Assembly: GCA_017999365.1 (NCBI GenBank)
Contig: JAGNLW010000004.1
Span: forward strand, 166,362-230,361
Length of the DNA stretch: 64,000 nucleotides
Reading direction: 5' to 3'
From: Candidatus Aminicenantota bacterium
GTDB lineage: Bacteria; Acidobacteriota; Aminicenantia; Aminicenantales; Saccharicenantaceae
A program made the position numbers and the translations under genes. Below the pieces are notes generated by a model. That model worked only from the letters and a program-made list of their open reading frames with translations, was not told the origin of the DNA and ran no database searches. The stretch's first letter is position 1. Each line of letters opens with the position of its first letter. Positions 35,046 through 42,922 of this stretch are shown piece by piece.

Positions 35046-36548
35046 CTATTTGAGGAGGGCGGGCGGGATCATCTTCGGCGCCCGGCCGAAGACCTTGGCG
35101 TAGACCCCGGGATAGGCGTCCTTGCCACCGAGAAGCAGGCAGGCGAGCGGCATCTTGCGCGCGGCCAGCCGGGACATCTCGGCGGCCACCCGGCGGATCT
35201 CCCACTGGGCCGAGATGTCCTCGCGCAGGCGCGAGATGTGATAGAGCTCGCGGACGTTGACCTTGAGCAGGGCCCGCCGCCGGTGGGCGTTGGTCAGGAC
35301 GTAGTCGGCCGCCGGGCCGGCCTCCTTCTCGAGCGCGGCGTGGGCCTCATCGGTCCGGGCGACGACCGCGAGGAAGTCCCCTTCCAAGCCCGCTTCCCGG
35401 AAGGACGGCGGCACGGTGACGCCGAGGGCGGGATCGTAGCGCTGCCAGGTCAGGGTGGCCATGCGGTGCCGCTTGAGCTGGGCGAAGCACGAGGCCGACA
35501 GGACGAGGTCGTAGACGAGGTCGGCGTGCTCGAACTCCCGGAGGGGGAAGTCGTAGAACTCCATCCGGGCGAAGGCCCGGCGGACGAGGTCTCGGCGGGC
35601 CGCGGCCCCGGCCTTGGCGGCCCGGGCCAGGCATTCCTTATAAGAGTGTCGCGTCACGGTGTGGAGCAGGGCGGCGATCGCGCGCGCGTCCCCGTCCGGC
35701 GTCGCCGCGGCCAGGGTGACACCCGCCGCCGTCCGGGCCGCCGCCCGGCGGCTCCCCCGGGGCGCCGGCCAGGCCGCCGCGGCCACGGCCAGGTCGGGGT
35801 AGGTCTCGGCGTCGAAGGGGCTGGGATCGGTGAACAGGATGATCGAGGGCGCGACGGCTTTGGCCAACTCGTAGAGCCGGACGTTGAGGGCCCGGACCTC
35901 CTCGAGGCCCTTGGCGGCGAACCGGCGGATGAGGAGCTCGAGGTTGCGGGCGTTGACGGTCATCCCCAGCTGGCCTTCGGTGGCCAGGCTGACGGCGTAA
36001 CGGGCGTCCTCCTTGGCCCAGCCGTCCAGGACGGCGTGGTTGCGGGGGTCGGACGCGGCCGCCGCGTGCTTGGCGAAGACGTGCGGCTTGAGCCGGGCGT
36101 AGAGCCGGTGGTAGAGGGCGTTCTGGGCCTTGACGGTGCGGACGAACAGGGCCTCGCGCCGGGCCCGCTTGATCTCCTCGGGGACGACGAAGTCCTCCCC
36201 GAGCGTGATGTAGCGCTGGGACTTCTCGGTGAAGGAGGCCAGCCGGAAGCGCTCGATCTCCTCGATGGCCAGACGGCTGACGCCGACGACGTCGAAGTTG
36301 AAGACGGCGTGCTCGGCGACCGAGTGGTGGCCCATTTTGAAGATGATGGACTGGTTGGACCGGCGGGCCCGCTCGACCTCGGCCCGGGCCGCGGCCCGCA
36401 GGTCGTCGACCGGCCGCGGGTCGCGGGAGATGCGGGCGTAGGCGGCCGACAGGGTCTCGGGCGTGACGTCCTCGCGCGGCGCCGAGCCGCGCTTGAGCTC
36501 GTCGAGGACGGCGCTGTCGACGTTGTACCCGGCCAGCAGGACCCTCAT
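35046..36548 (-). CDS. tandem ThyX-like protein (two fused flavin-dependent thymidylate synthase domains)
   Basis: This 500-residue protein is twice the length of a normal ThyX. Half 1 (about 1-250) has HHSVAEHAVFNF, SRLAIEEIERFRLASFTEKS (RFR-x7-S) then QRY, and TVNARNLELLIRRF. Half 2 (about 290-500) has EFEHADLVYDLVLSAS, QLKRHRMATLTWQRY, and KVNVRELYHISRL...AQWEIRRVA. In ThyX the RHR-x7-S and N-x-R..L motifs build the FAD and dUMP sites across subunits. Here half 1 has RxR-x7-S but no central His, and half 2 has RHR but a shortened loop without Ser. Thymidylate synthesis is possible but unproven. A short-leader promoter lies at 36558-36586. Confidence 0.8.
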   Translation of the reverse strand: MRVLLAGYNVDSAVLDELKRGSAPREDVTPETLSAAYARISRDPRPVDDLRAAARAEVERARRSNQSIIFKMGHHSVAEHAVFNFDVVGVSRLAIEEIERFRLASFTEKSQRYITLGEDFVVPEEIKRARREALFVRTVKAQNALYHRLYARLKPHVFAKHAAAASDPRNHAVLDGWAKEDARYAVSLATEGQLGMTVNARNLELLIRRFAAKGLEEVRALNVRLYELAKAVAPSIILFTDPSPFDAETYPDLAVAAAAWPAPRGSRRAAARTAAGVTLAAATPDGDARAIAALLHTVTRHSYKECLARAAKAGAAARRDLVRRAFARMEFYDFPLREFEHADLVYDLVLSASCFAQLKRHRMATLTWQRYDPALGVTVPPSFREAGLEGDFLAVVARTDEAHAALEKEAGPAADYVLTNAHRRRALLKVNVRELYHISRLREDISAQWEIRRVAAEMSRLAARKMPLACLLLGGKDAYPGVYAKVFGRAPKMIPPALLK

Positions 36549-36557
36549 GGTTTCTCT

Positions 36558-36586
36558 ACCTTAGAGGCCCCGGCCGGAATTGTCAA
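36558..36586 (-). promoter_or_regulatory. promoter of the tandem thyX-like gene, nearly leaderless
   Basis: On the minus strand -35 TTGACA (36581-36586) and -10 TAAGGT (36558-36563) are 17 nt apart. The expected start is near 36551, only about 3 nt before the ATG at 36548, and no Shine-Dalgarno sequence fits. The -10 is a partial match. Confidence 0.6.
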
Positions 36587-36655
36587 CCCGGCCGGGCGAC
36601 GGGGGGCTTCCGTCGGGCCCGGGTTTGGATTAACCTATGACCGAAGGCGCGGACC

Positions 36656-38410
36656 ATGAAGAACCGGGACATCGCGGAGCTGTTCGAGCGCATCGCCGAC
36701 GCCCTGGAGATCGAGGGCGAGACGGGCTTCAAGGTCGTCGCCTACCGCAAGGGGGCCCGGGTTCTGCGGGACCTCACGGAGGACGTGGCCAAGGTCGCGG
36801 CCGAGGGCCGGCTCCGGTCCGTCCCCGGCATCGGCGAGGGCCTGGCCAAGAAGGTCGACGAGTACCTGCGGACGGGCCGCATGGCCAAGCACGACGAGGT
36901 CATGGCCAAGGTGCCGGAGGGCCTCCTGGCCCTGCTCGAGGTCCAGGGCCTCGGCGGCAAGACCGTCCATCTCCTCCGCGACAAGCTCGGCATCGCCGGC
37001 CTGGACGGGCTCGAGCGGGCCATCGCCGACGGCTCCCTGGCCAAGCTTCCCGGCATGGGCGAGAAGAAGGTCGAGAACATCCGCAAGGGCCTGGAGGCGC
37101 GGGAGAAGGCCGCCGCGAGACTGTCCGTCCGCGACGCCGCGGCCCTCGCCGACGAGATCGTCGCCTATCTCGCCGCGGGCCCCGGCGTCGGCCGGGTGTC
37201 GGCGGCCGGTTCCCTGCGCCGGATGCGGGAGACGGTCGGCGACATCGACATCCTGGCCGAGGGCCGGGACGGCGCGGCCGTCGTCCGCCGCTTCGTCCGC
37301 CATCCCGGCGCGGTCCGCGTCCTGGCCGAGGGCGACACCAAGGGCTCGATCGTCCTGCGGTCCGGCGACATCGAGCGCCAGGTCGACCTGCGGGTCGTCG
37401 GGGCCGCGGAGTACGGGGCCGCCCTCCTCTACTTCACCGGCTCCAAGGCCCACAACATCAAGCTCCGCGGCCTGGCCAAGGAGCGCAGCCTCAAGATCTC
37501 CGAGTACGGCGTCTTCAAAGGCGCCAAGCGCCTGGCCGGCCGCAGCGAAGAGGACTGCTACGCCGCCCTCGGCCTGCCCTGGGTGCCGCCCGAGATGCGC
37601 GAGGACCGCGGCGAGGTCGAGCTGGCCCTGGCGGACCGCCTGCCCCGGCTGGTCGAGGCCGGCGATATCAGGGGCGACCTCCACGTCCACACCCGGGCCA
37701 GCGACGGCGACCTGTCGCTCCGCGAGGTCGCGGCCCTGGCCCGCGAGAGGGGCTACGCCTACATCGCCGTCTGCGACCATTCCCAGGCCGCCAAGTACGC
37801 CCACGGACTGGCCGCCGGGCGCCTGGCCGAGGAGATGGCCGAGATCGAGGCCCTCAACCGCACCTTCACGGGCTTCCGCGTCCTCAAGGGCAGCGAGGTC
37901 GACATCCTGACCGACGGCTCCCTCGACTTCCCCGACGAACTGCTGGCCCGGCTCGACTTCGTCGTCGCGGCCGTCCATTCGGGCTTCAAGAAGGACGTCA
38001 CGGGGCGGATGCTCAAGGCCCTGGCCAACCCCCACGTCCGGACGATCGCCCATCCGACCGGTCGGTTGATCTCGGGCCGCGAGGGCTACGACGTCGATAT
38101 CGACAAGGTCATCGACGAGGCCGCCAGGCGCGGCAAAGCCCTCGAGCTCAACGCCCATTACGACCGCCTCGATCTCGACGAGTTCAACCTGCGGAAGGCC
38201 CGGGAGCGGGGGGTCGGGATCACCATCGGGACCGACACGCACGGCGCCGGCGGCCTGGCCATGATGCGGTTCGGGCTGGGCATCGCCCGGCGGGCCTGGC
38301 TCGGCAGGAACGACGTCCTGAACACGCGGACGGCCGCCGAGCTCCTGGCCGGCCCCCCGGCGGCGGGGAAAAGCCCGGCCCGCCGGAAACGCCGATCGCG
38401 GGAGGACTGA
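36656..38410 (+). CDS. polX: family X DNA polymerase/3-prime-5-prime exonuclease PolX
   Basis: This 584-residue repair polymerase joins a Pol X core to a C-terminal PHP nuclease. The N-terminal 8-kDa domain has helix-hairpin-helix elements (VPGIGEGLAKKV, LPGMGEKKVENI). The catalytic palm has GSLRRMRETVGDIDIL with the DxD pair and RQVDLRVV with the third Asp (about residues 187-245). The PHP domain begins GDLHVHTRASDGDLSLREV (about 342), followed by CDHSQ, GSEVDI, AAVHSG, AHPTGR and GTDTHG metal-site motifs. It is gap-filling repair by homology. Confidence 0.95.
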   Translation: MKNRDIAELFERIADALEIEGETGFKVVAYRKGARVLRDLTEDVAKVAAEGRLRSVPGIGEGLAKKVDEYLRTGRMAKHDEVMAKVPEGLLALLEVQGLGGKTVHLLRDKLGIAGLDGLERAIADGSLAKLPGMGEKKVENIRKGLEAREKAAARLSVRDAAALADEIVAYLAAGPGVGRVSAAGSLRRMRETVGDIDILAEGRDGAAVVRRFVRHPGAVRVLAEGDTKGSIVLRSGDIERQVDLRVVGAAEYGAALLYFTGSKAHNIKLRGLAKERSLKISEYGVFKGAKRLAGRSEEDCYAALGLPWVPPEMREDRGEVELALADRLPRLVEAGDIRGDLHVHTRASDGDLSLREVAALARERGYAYIAVCDHSQAAKYAHGLAAGRLAEEMAEIEALNRTFTGFRVLKGSEVDILTDGSLDFPDELLARLDFVVAAVHSGFKKDVTGRMLKALANPHVRTIAHPTGRLISGREGYDVDIDKVIDEAARRGKALELNAHYDRLDLDEFNLRKARERGVGITIGTDTHGAGGLAMMRFGLGIARRAWLGRNDVLNTRTAAELLAGPPAAGKSPARRKRRSRED

Positions 38411-38411
38411 G

Positions 38412-39365
38412 ATGAAAGCAGCCGCTCTGAGTATCGCGACCGCGGCCGCCCTGATCGCGGCCGCCCTCCTCGGCCCCGGCGCGCCGGCGCCGCGGGAAGG
38501 GCGGGTCGACCGAAGCCCGGCCCTGGCCTCACTCGTCGAGGCCGAGCGCGCCTTCTCGCGGACCTCGGAGTCCGAGGGCATGCGGGCGGCCTTCCTGGAA
38601 TTCCTCGCCCGCGACGCCGTCGTCTTCCGCCCGGCGCCCGTGGCCGGACGGCCCGTCTACGAGCGGATGCCCGCCGGCGAGCCGACGGTCCTGACCTGGG
38701 CGCCCGAGGCGGCCGAGGTCGCGGCTTCGGGCGAGCTGGGCTACACGACCGGCCCGTTTGCCGTCCGTCCCTCCCGCGAGGCGGCCCCGTCCTCCTTCGG
38801 GCGCTACGTCTCGGTCTGGAACCGCGAACCGGACGGAACGTGGAAGGTGCTCATCGACGCGGGCGTCCGGCACGATCCTCCGCCCGCTTCGGCCGCCGCC
38901 CCGTCCGTGGTCGCTGCCCCGGCCGGCCTGCCCGATCTCCCGCCGCTCTCTCCCGAAGCCCTGCGGGACGAGGAATACGTTTTCGGCCGACGGGCCGGGG
39001 CGTTCGAGGAAGAGGCCGCCCGCCGGGGAACGCGGCGAGCCCTGGCGGATTTCGGTGCCGCCGACGTCCGGGTCCTGCGGCCGGGACGGCTTCCCGCCGT
39101 CGGCCTGGCGGCGGCCAAGGCCCTGCTCGCCCCGGACGAGGGCAAGGCCCCCCGGGGCGGGCGTTACCCGAAGTCGCGGCAGACCTCCTACAAGGTCGGC
39201 CTGTCGTGGTCGGGGGATCTGGCCTGGAGCTACGGAACGGTCCGGGACGAGGCCTCGCCCCGCGAGGGGACGGCCTGGCTCCGGATCTGGCGCCGCGTCC
39301 CCCCGGGCCCCTGGCGGATCTCTCTCGACCTGGCCCTGCCCGTGCCGCGCGACGCCGCGAAGTGA
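38412..39365 (+). CDS. secreted protein with two tandem NTF2-like (DUF4440/SnoaL-type) domains
   Basis: This 317-residue protein has a signal peptide (MKAAALSIATAAALIAAALL) followed by two related segments of about 120 residues. Each starts with a Glu/Ala-rich helix (ASLVEAERAFSRTSESEGMR; DEEYVFGRRAGAFEEEAARR), then a DAVVFRPAP or DVRVLRPGR strand, and ends in a YVSVWNREPDGTWKVLID or WLRIWRRVPPGPWRISLD strand. This is the pattern of NTF2-like small-molecule-binding folds. No catalytic residues are obvious and the ligand is unknown. It begins 1 nt after polX and is convergent with rtcB (3-nt gap). Confidence 0.65.
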   Translation: MKAAALSIATAAALIAAALLGPGAPAPREGRVDRSPALASLVEAERAFSRTSESEGMRAAFLEFLARDAVVFRPAPVAGRPVYERMPAGEPTVLTWAPEAAEVAASGELGYTTGPFAVRPSREAAPSSFGRYVSVWNREPDGTWKVLIDAGVRHDPPPASAAAPSVVAAPAGLPDLPPLSPEALRDEEYVFGRRAGAFEEEAARRGTRRALADFGAADVRVLRPGRLPAVGLAAAKALLAPDEGKAPRGGRYPKSRQTSYKVGLSWSGDLAWSYGTVRDEASPREGTAWLRIWRRVPPGPWRISLDLALPVPRDAAK

Positions 39366-39368
39366 CGC

Positions 39369-40790
39369 TCAGCCCTTCATGACGCCGAGGGGCGCGACCC
39401 GCGCCACCAGGCGTCCGAGCCCGGCCCCGTGCGAGACCCGGACGACCTCGTCGACGTCCTTGTAAGCCTCGGCCGCCTCTTCGGCGACGCCCTTCCAACT
39501 CGTCGAACGGAGCTCGACGCCGCGGCGGGCCAGGTCGTCCCGGATCTTTTCGCCCCGGAACCGGCGCACGGCCTCGTGGCGCGACATGACCCGGCCCGCG
39601 CCGTGGGCGGTCGAGCCGAAGCTCAGGGCCTCGGCCGCGGCCGTTCCGGCCAGGATGTAGGACGCCGTGCCCATGCTGCCCGGGATGACGACCGGCTGGC
39701 CGACGGCCCGGTAGGGCGCCGGCACCTCGGGCCGCCCCGGCCCGAAGCTGCGGGTGGCGCCCTTGCGATGGACGACGAGCCGCCGCGACCGCCCGTCGAC
39801 GGCGTGCTCCTCGACCTTGGCCACGTTGTGGCAGACGTCGATGACCTGGTCCACGCCCGAAGCGCTGCCGAGGACGCGGGCGAAGACCGCGCGGACGCCG
39901 TGGGCGATCATCTGGCGGTTGGCGAAGGCGTAGTTGACCGCGGCGCACATGGCCCCGTAGTAGCGCCGGCCGGCCGGCGAAGCGAACGGGGCGTGGACGA
40001 GCTCGCGGTCCGGCAGTCCGGCCACGCCGAACTCGTTCTCCATGGCCTCGATGGCGTCGCTCGCCACCTGGTGGCCGAGGCCGCGGCTGCCGCAGTGGAT
40101 CATCACCAGGACCTGCCCCGGGCCCGTCAGGCCGAAGGCCCGGGCGGCCTCCGGATCGAAGATCTCCTCGACCTTTTGGACCTCCAAAAAGTGGTTGCCC
40201 GAGCCGAGCGTGCCGAGCTGCGACGATCCCCGTTCCAGGGCCCGCTCGGAGACGCCCTCGAGGGAGGCCTCGCGCATCCGTCCGCCCTCTTCGGTCCGCT
40301 CGAGGTCCTCCGGACTCCCGTAGCCGTTGGCCACGGCCCAGGCGGCGCCGCGAAGCAGGATCTCTTCGAGGACGCCCCGGCCGAGCTTGGTCAGGCGGCC
40401 CTGCCCCACCCCGGCCGGGACCTCGGCGAAGACCGCCGAGAGGAGCTCCTTGCGCCGCGGGGCGATGTCCTTGTCCTCAAAGTTGGTGCGCAGGAGCCGG
40501 ACGCCGCAGTTGATGTCGTAGCCGACCCCGCCCGGCGAGACGATGCCTTCGGCGATGTCGAACGCGGCCACGCCTCCGATCGGGAAGCCGTAGCCCTGAT
40601 GGGCGTCGGGCATGGCGTAGGAGGCGCGGACGATGCCCGGCAGGCAGGCCACGTTGCGGGCCTGGGCCAGGGTCTGGTCGCGGCGGATGTCCCCGAGGAG
40701 CCGTTCGGAGGCGTAGACGACGGCCGGCACCCGCATGTCCCCCCGCCGCGGCAGGGTCCAGACGTGCTCGCCCGTCCGTTCGAGGTCCAT
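39369..40790 (-). CDS. rtcB: RNA-splicing ligase RtcB (3-prime-phosphate RNA ligase)
   Basis: This 473-residue GTP- and Mn-dependent ligase joins 2,3-cyclic-phosphate or 3-phosphate RNA ends to 5-OH ends. Metal-site motifs are YAMPDAHQGYGFPIGGVAAF, GGVGYDINCGVRL (Asp, Cys), LGSGNHFLE, IHCGSRGLGHQ and VCHNVAKVEEH. The guanylylated His lies in STAHGAGRVMSRH near residue 398. PGSMGTASYIL is also conserved. The ATG at 40790 is preferred over an in-frame start 16 codons upstream that overlaps archease. The gap to archease is 8 nt. Confidence 0.96.
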   Translation of the reverse strand: MDLERTGEHVWTLPRRGDMRVPAVVYASERLLGDIRRDQTLAQARNVACLPGIVRASYAMPDAHQGYGFPIGGVAAFDIAEGIVSPGGVGYDINCGVRLLRTNFEDKDIAPRRKELLSAVFAEVPAGVGQGRLTKLGRGVLEEILLRGAAWAVANGYGSPEDLERTEEGGRMREASLEGVSERALERGSSQLGTLGSGNHFLEVQKVEEIFDPEAARAFGLTGPGQVLVMIHCGSRGLGHQVASDAIEAMENEFGVAGLPDRELVHAPFASPAGRRYYGAMCAAVNYAFANRQMIAHGVRAVFARVLGSASGVDQVIDVCHNVAKVEEHAVDGRSRRLVVHRKGATRSFGPGRPEVPAPYRAVGQPVVIPGSMGTASYILAGTAAAEALSFGSTAHGAGRVMSRHEAVRRFRGEKIRDDLARRGVELRSTSWKGVAEEAAEAYKDVDEVVRVSHGAGLGRLVARVAPLGVMKG

Positions 40791-40798
40791 GTCCGTCC

Positions 40799-41224
40799 TC
40801 ACTTGTCGACGACGACCTGGACGGTGACGCCGCCGCACTCCTCGATCTTGAGCTCGTGGTAGGTCACCGCCTTGACGTCGCCGTGGAGCGCGTGCGCCTC
40901 CCCGAGCGTGTCGCCGGCGAACACCGTCTCGAGCTCCCAGCCGCCCGGGACGGCTCGGACGGCCGTCCCTTCGACCCGGGCGAGAAGGAAGCGCCGGGTC
41001 TCGAACAGGTAGACGACCTCGGTCAGGAACTTGACCAGGAGCTGCTCGCGGTCGATCCCGCGGACCCTCACGGGGATCCGGACGCGGGGCTCGACGGCCC
41101 GCCAGTCCCAGACGAGCGAGGCCGTGGCCAGGGCGGCGTTCGCGAAGGCCTCCTCGAGCGTGGCCCCGAAGGCCTGGAACTTGCCGTCGGCCGTGTGCGG
41201 CAGGAACCGGTATCTGTCCATCAC
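40799..41224 (-). CDS. archease, RtcB activator
   Basis: This 141-residue protein belongs to the archease family, which promotes multiple turnover of RtcB by helping its guanylylation. It contains FLPHTADGKFQAFGATLEEA, close to the family DHTADI.v.A.G pattern, and LHGDVKAVTYHELKIEE, with a conserved Asp and His. It lies 8 nt before rtcB, as in many archaea and bacteria that carry both. A weak -10 (TAAGAT) is upstream. Confidence 0.92.
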   Translation of the reverse strand: MMDRYRFLPHTADGKFQAFGATLEEAFANAALATASLVWDWRAVEPRVRIPVRVRGIDREQLLVKFLTEVVYLFETRRFLLARVEGTAVRAVPGGWELETVFAGDTLGEAHALHGDVKAVTYHELKIEECGGVTVQVVVDK

Positions 41225-41283
41225 GGGGCTGTCCCCTCCCCCGTCATCTTACCGCGGACCGGGGGCCGGGCGCCAGCCGGCGT

Positions 41284-42852
41284 TCACCGGACATCGGCGA
41301 CGACGGCGTTGAGGACCTTGCCTGTGGACTTCTCCTGGACGAAGTAGACGACCTTGAGGCCCCGGCGGGCGATGGCGTTGCGCCGGACCTGCCACTTGAA
41401 ACCGGGGACCCGGGTGTAGCCCTTCTCGAAGGCCGTCAGGTAGTCGTCCGCGGCCTTCTCCGAGGCCGCCAGATCGAACTCCGCCGTCTTCGCTCCGGAC
41501 GGATCGACCCCCCGCAGGTCGCGGACGACCATGCGGTGGACCTCGACGCCGTTGCCGCCCTTGTGCTCCTGCTCGTCCTGGACCAGGGCGAGGAGGTACT
41601 CGGCGCCGGTAACGGCCTTGTCGTGGTCGAAGGCCAGCTTGACCGTGTTCCCGGCCAGGGAGGCCTGGACTTTGAGGGCCACGCCCGGCTCGGCCCCGAG
41701 CAGGGGCTCGATCGTCGACCGGAACTGGCCGAACTTGCCTTCGGCCGCGCCGCGGGCCCCTCCGCCGAGGCTCTTGGCCGTCCCGTCGATGACGACGGTC
41801 GGCGTGCTGGTCACGCCATAGGCCTTCTGGCGGGCCTCGCTCGCGGGGTTCATCATCGGGTCGGGCCGCGGGATCGGCAGGTGATAGACGAGGACGGCCA
41901 GGTATTTGGCCGGGAAAGTCTCGACGAGGGCGTCGAAGGCCAAGTCGGCCCCGACGCAGGGCGGGCACTCGGAGCCGGTGAAGAGCTCGGCCAGCACGGC
42001 CTTGCCCTTCCAGCCGGCGGGGGCCTTGAAAGGCTCGGGATGGAACGGCAGGGCCTTGGCCTTGGCCGCCAGGGCGGCTTCGAAGCCGTCGGACTTGCCG
42101 TTGATCCTGGCGTAGAGGGCCTTGGCCCGGTCGGCGGCGTCCATGTACTCCTCGACGGCGGCGCTCAGGTAGAGGTCCAGCGCCTCGGCGTTCCGGCCCT
42201 GCTTCTCGGCGAGGCCGGCGGCGACGTACTGGAAATTGCCCCCCGTCGCCCCGCCGGCTTGGCGGTAGGCGTCGAGCGAGGTCTTGGCTTTGGGCAGGTC
42301 GCCGGCGCTGAGGTAGGCCCGGGCGGCGACGAGCTCGACCGCGCTCAGGGCGTAGGTCTTCAGGTCATCCCGTTGCTCGGCCGGCACGCCCTCGAACGAG
42401 GCCTCGTCCGCGGCCGCTTTGCGGGCCTGGGCCCTATAGTCCAGCACGGCCTTGAGCACCCCTTGGGGATCGAAGGCCAGGATGTTGGGATGGTTGACGA
42501 GCTGGACGGCCATGGTGCTGGGATTGAGGAGCCGGGACGAGCCGCGCCCCTTGGCCATGAAGTCGGCCTGCAGGGCCAGGACGGCTTCGAGCGAGCCCGA
42601 CAGCTCGACCTTGGCCTGCATGATGCTGGCGTCGATGGCCTCCATGAACCGGGTCTCGGGGAAGGCGGCCTTGATGCGCTCGAACTCCCGGAGCCGCACG
42701 GCCGGATCGACGATCTTGGACGCGGCGACGAGCTCGTTGTACTCGGGCGGCGGGGCTTGGCGGCCCTGGGCCGAGAGGGTGGACACGAGCGCGAGGACGG
42801 CGGCGGCGACGACGAGCGCGGCCGCGGCGCGGGCGAGGGTCTTGGTGATCAT
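41284..42852 (-). CDS. secreted thioredoxin-fold protein with helical repeat N-domain
   Basis: This 522-residue protein begins MITKTLARAAAALVVAAAVL, an uncleaved or cleaved signal sequence, with AGGAGG just upstream of the ATG at 42852. Residues about 30-250 are helical with TPR-like alternation (ALSAVELVAARAYLSAGDLP; LAEKQGRNAEALDLYLSAAV). Residues about 280-390 form a thioredoxin-like domain: VLAELFTGSECPPCVGADLA with a CPPC redox pair and a cis-Pro region VTSTPTVVIDG. A C-terminal beta-rich part follows. A periplasmic disulfide or redox role is likely; the substrate is unknown. Confidence 0.7.
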   Translation of the reverse strand: MITKTLARAAAALVVAAAVLALVSTLSAQGRQAPPPEYNELVAASKIVDPAVRLREFERIKAAFPETRFMEAIDASIMQAKVELSGSLEAVLALQADFMAKGRGSSRLLNPSTMAVQLVNHPNILAFDPQGVLKAVLDYRAQARKAAADEASFEGVPAEQRDDLKTYALSAVELVAARAYLSAGDLPKAKTSLDAYRQAGGATGGNFQYVAAGLAEKQGRNAEALDLYLSAAVEEYMDAADRAKALYARINGKSDGFEAALAAKAKALPFHPEPFKAPAGWKGKAVLAELFTGSECPPCVGADLAFDALVETFPAKYLAVLVYHLPIPRPDPMMNPASEARQKAYGVTSTPTVVIDGTAKSLGGGARGAAEGKFGQFRSTIEPLLGAEPGVALKVQASLAGNTVKLAFDHDKAVTGAEYLLALVQDEQEHKGGNGVEVHRMVVRDLRGVDPSGAKTAEFDLAASEKAADDYLTAFEKGYTRVPGFKWQVRRNAIARRGLKVVYFVQEKSTGKVLNAVVADVR

Positions 42853-42874
42853 GGGGCCTCCTGAACGGACAGCC

Positions 42875-42880
42875 ATTATA
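42875..42880 (-). promoter_or_regulatory. consensus -10 box upstream of the secreted thioredoxin-fold gene
   Basis: Minus-strand TATAAT (42875-42880) lies about 23 nt before the ATG at 42852, with AGGAGG in between. The -35 at 17-nt spacing (TAGAGG) is a weak match, so the gene is probably transcribed alone from a -35-poor or activator-dependent promoter. Confidence 0.55.
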
Positions 42881-42922
42881 GCGGAAATCCCGGCGCCCCT
42901 CTATCGGACGGCCAGGCCGCGG

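Noticed and set aside
36580..36640. Plus-strand promoter for polX (TTGTCA with TAACCT)
   Set aside because: Spacing does not fit 16-19 nt and the -10 match is weak.
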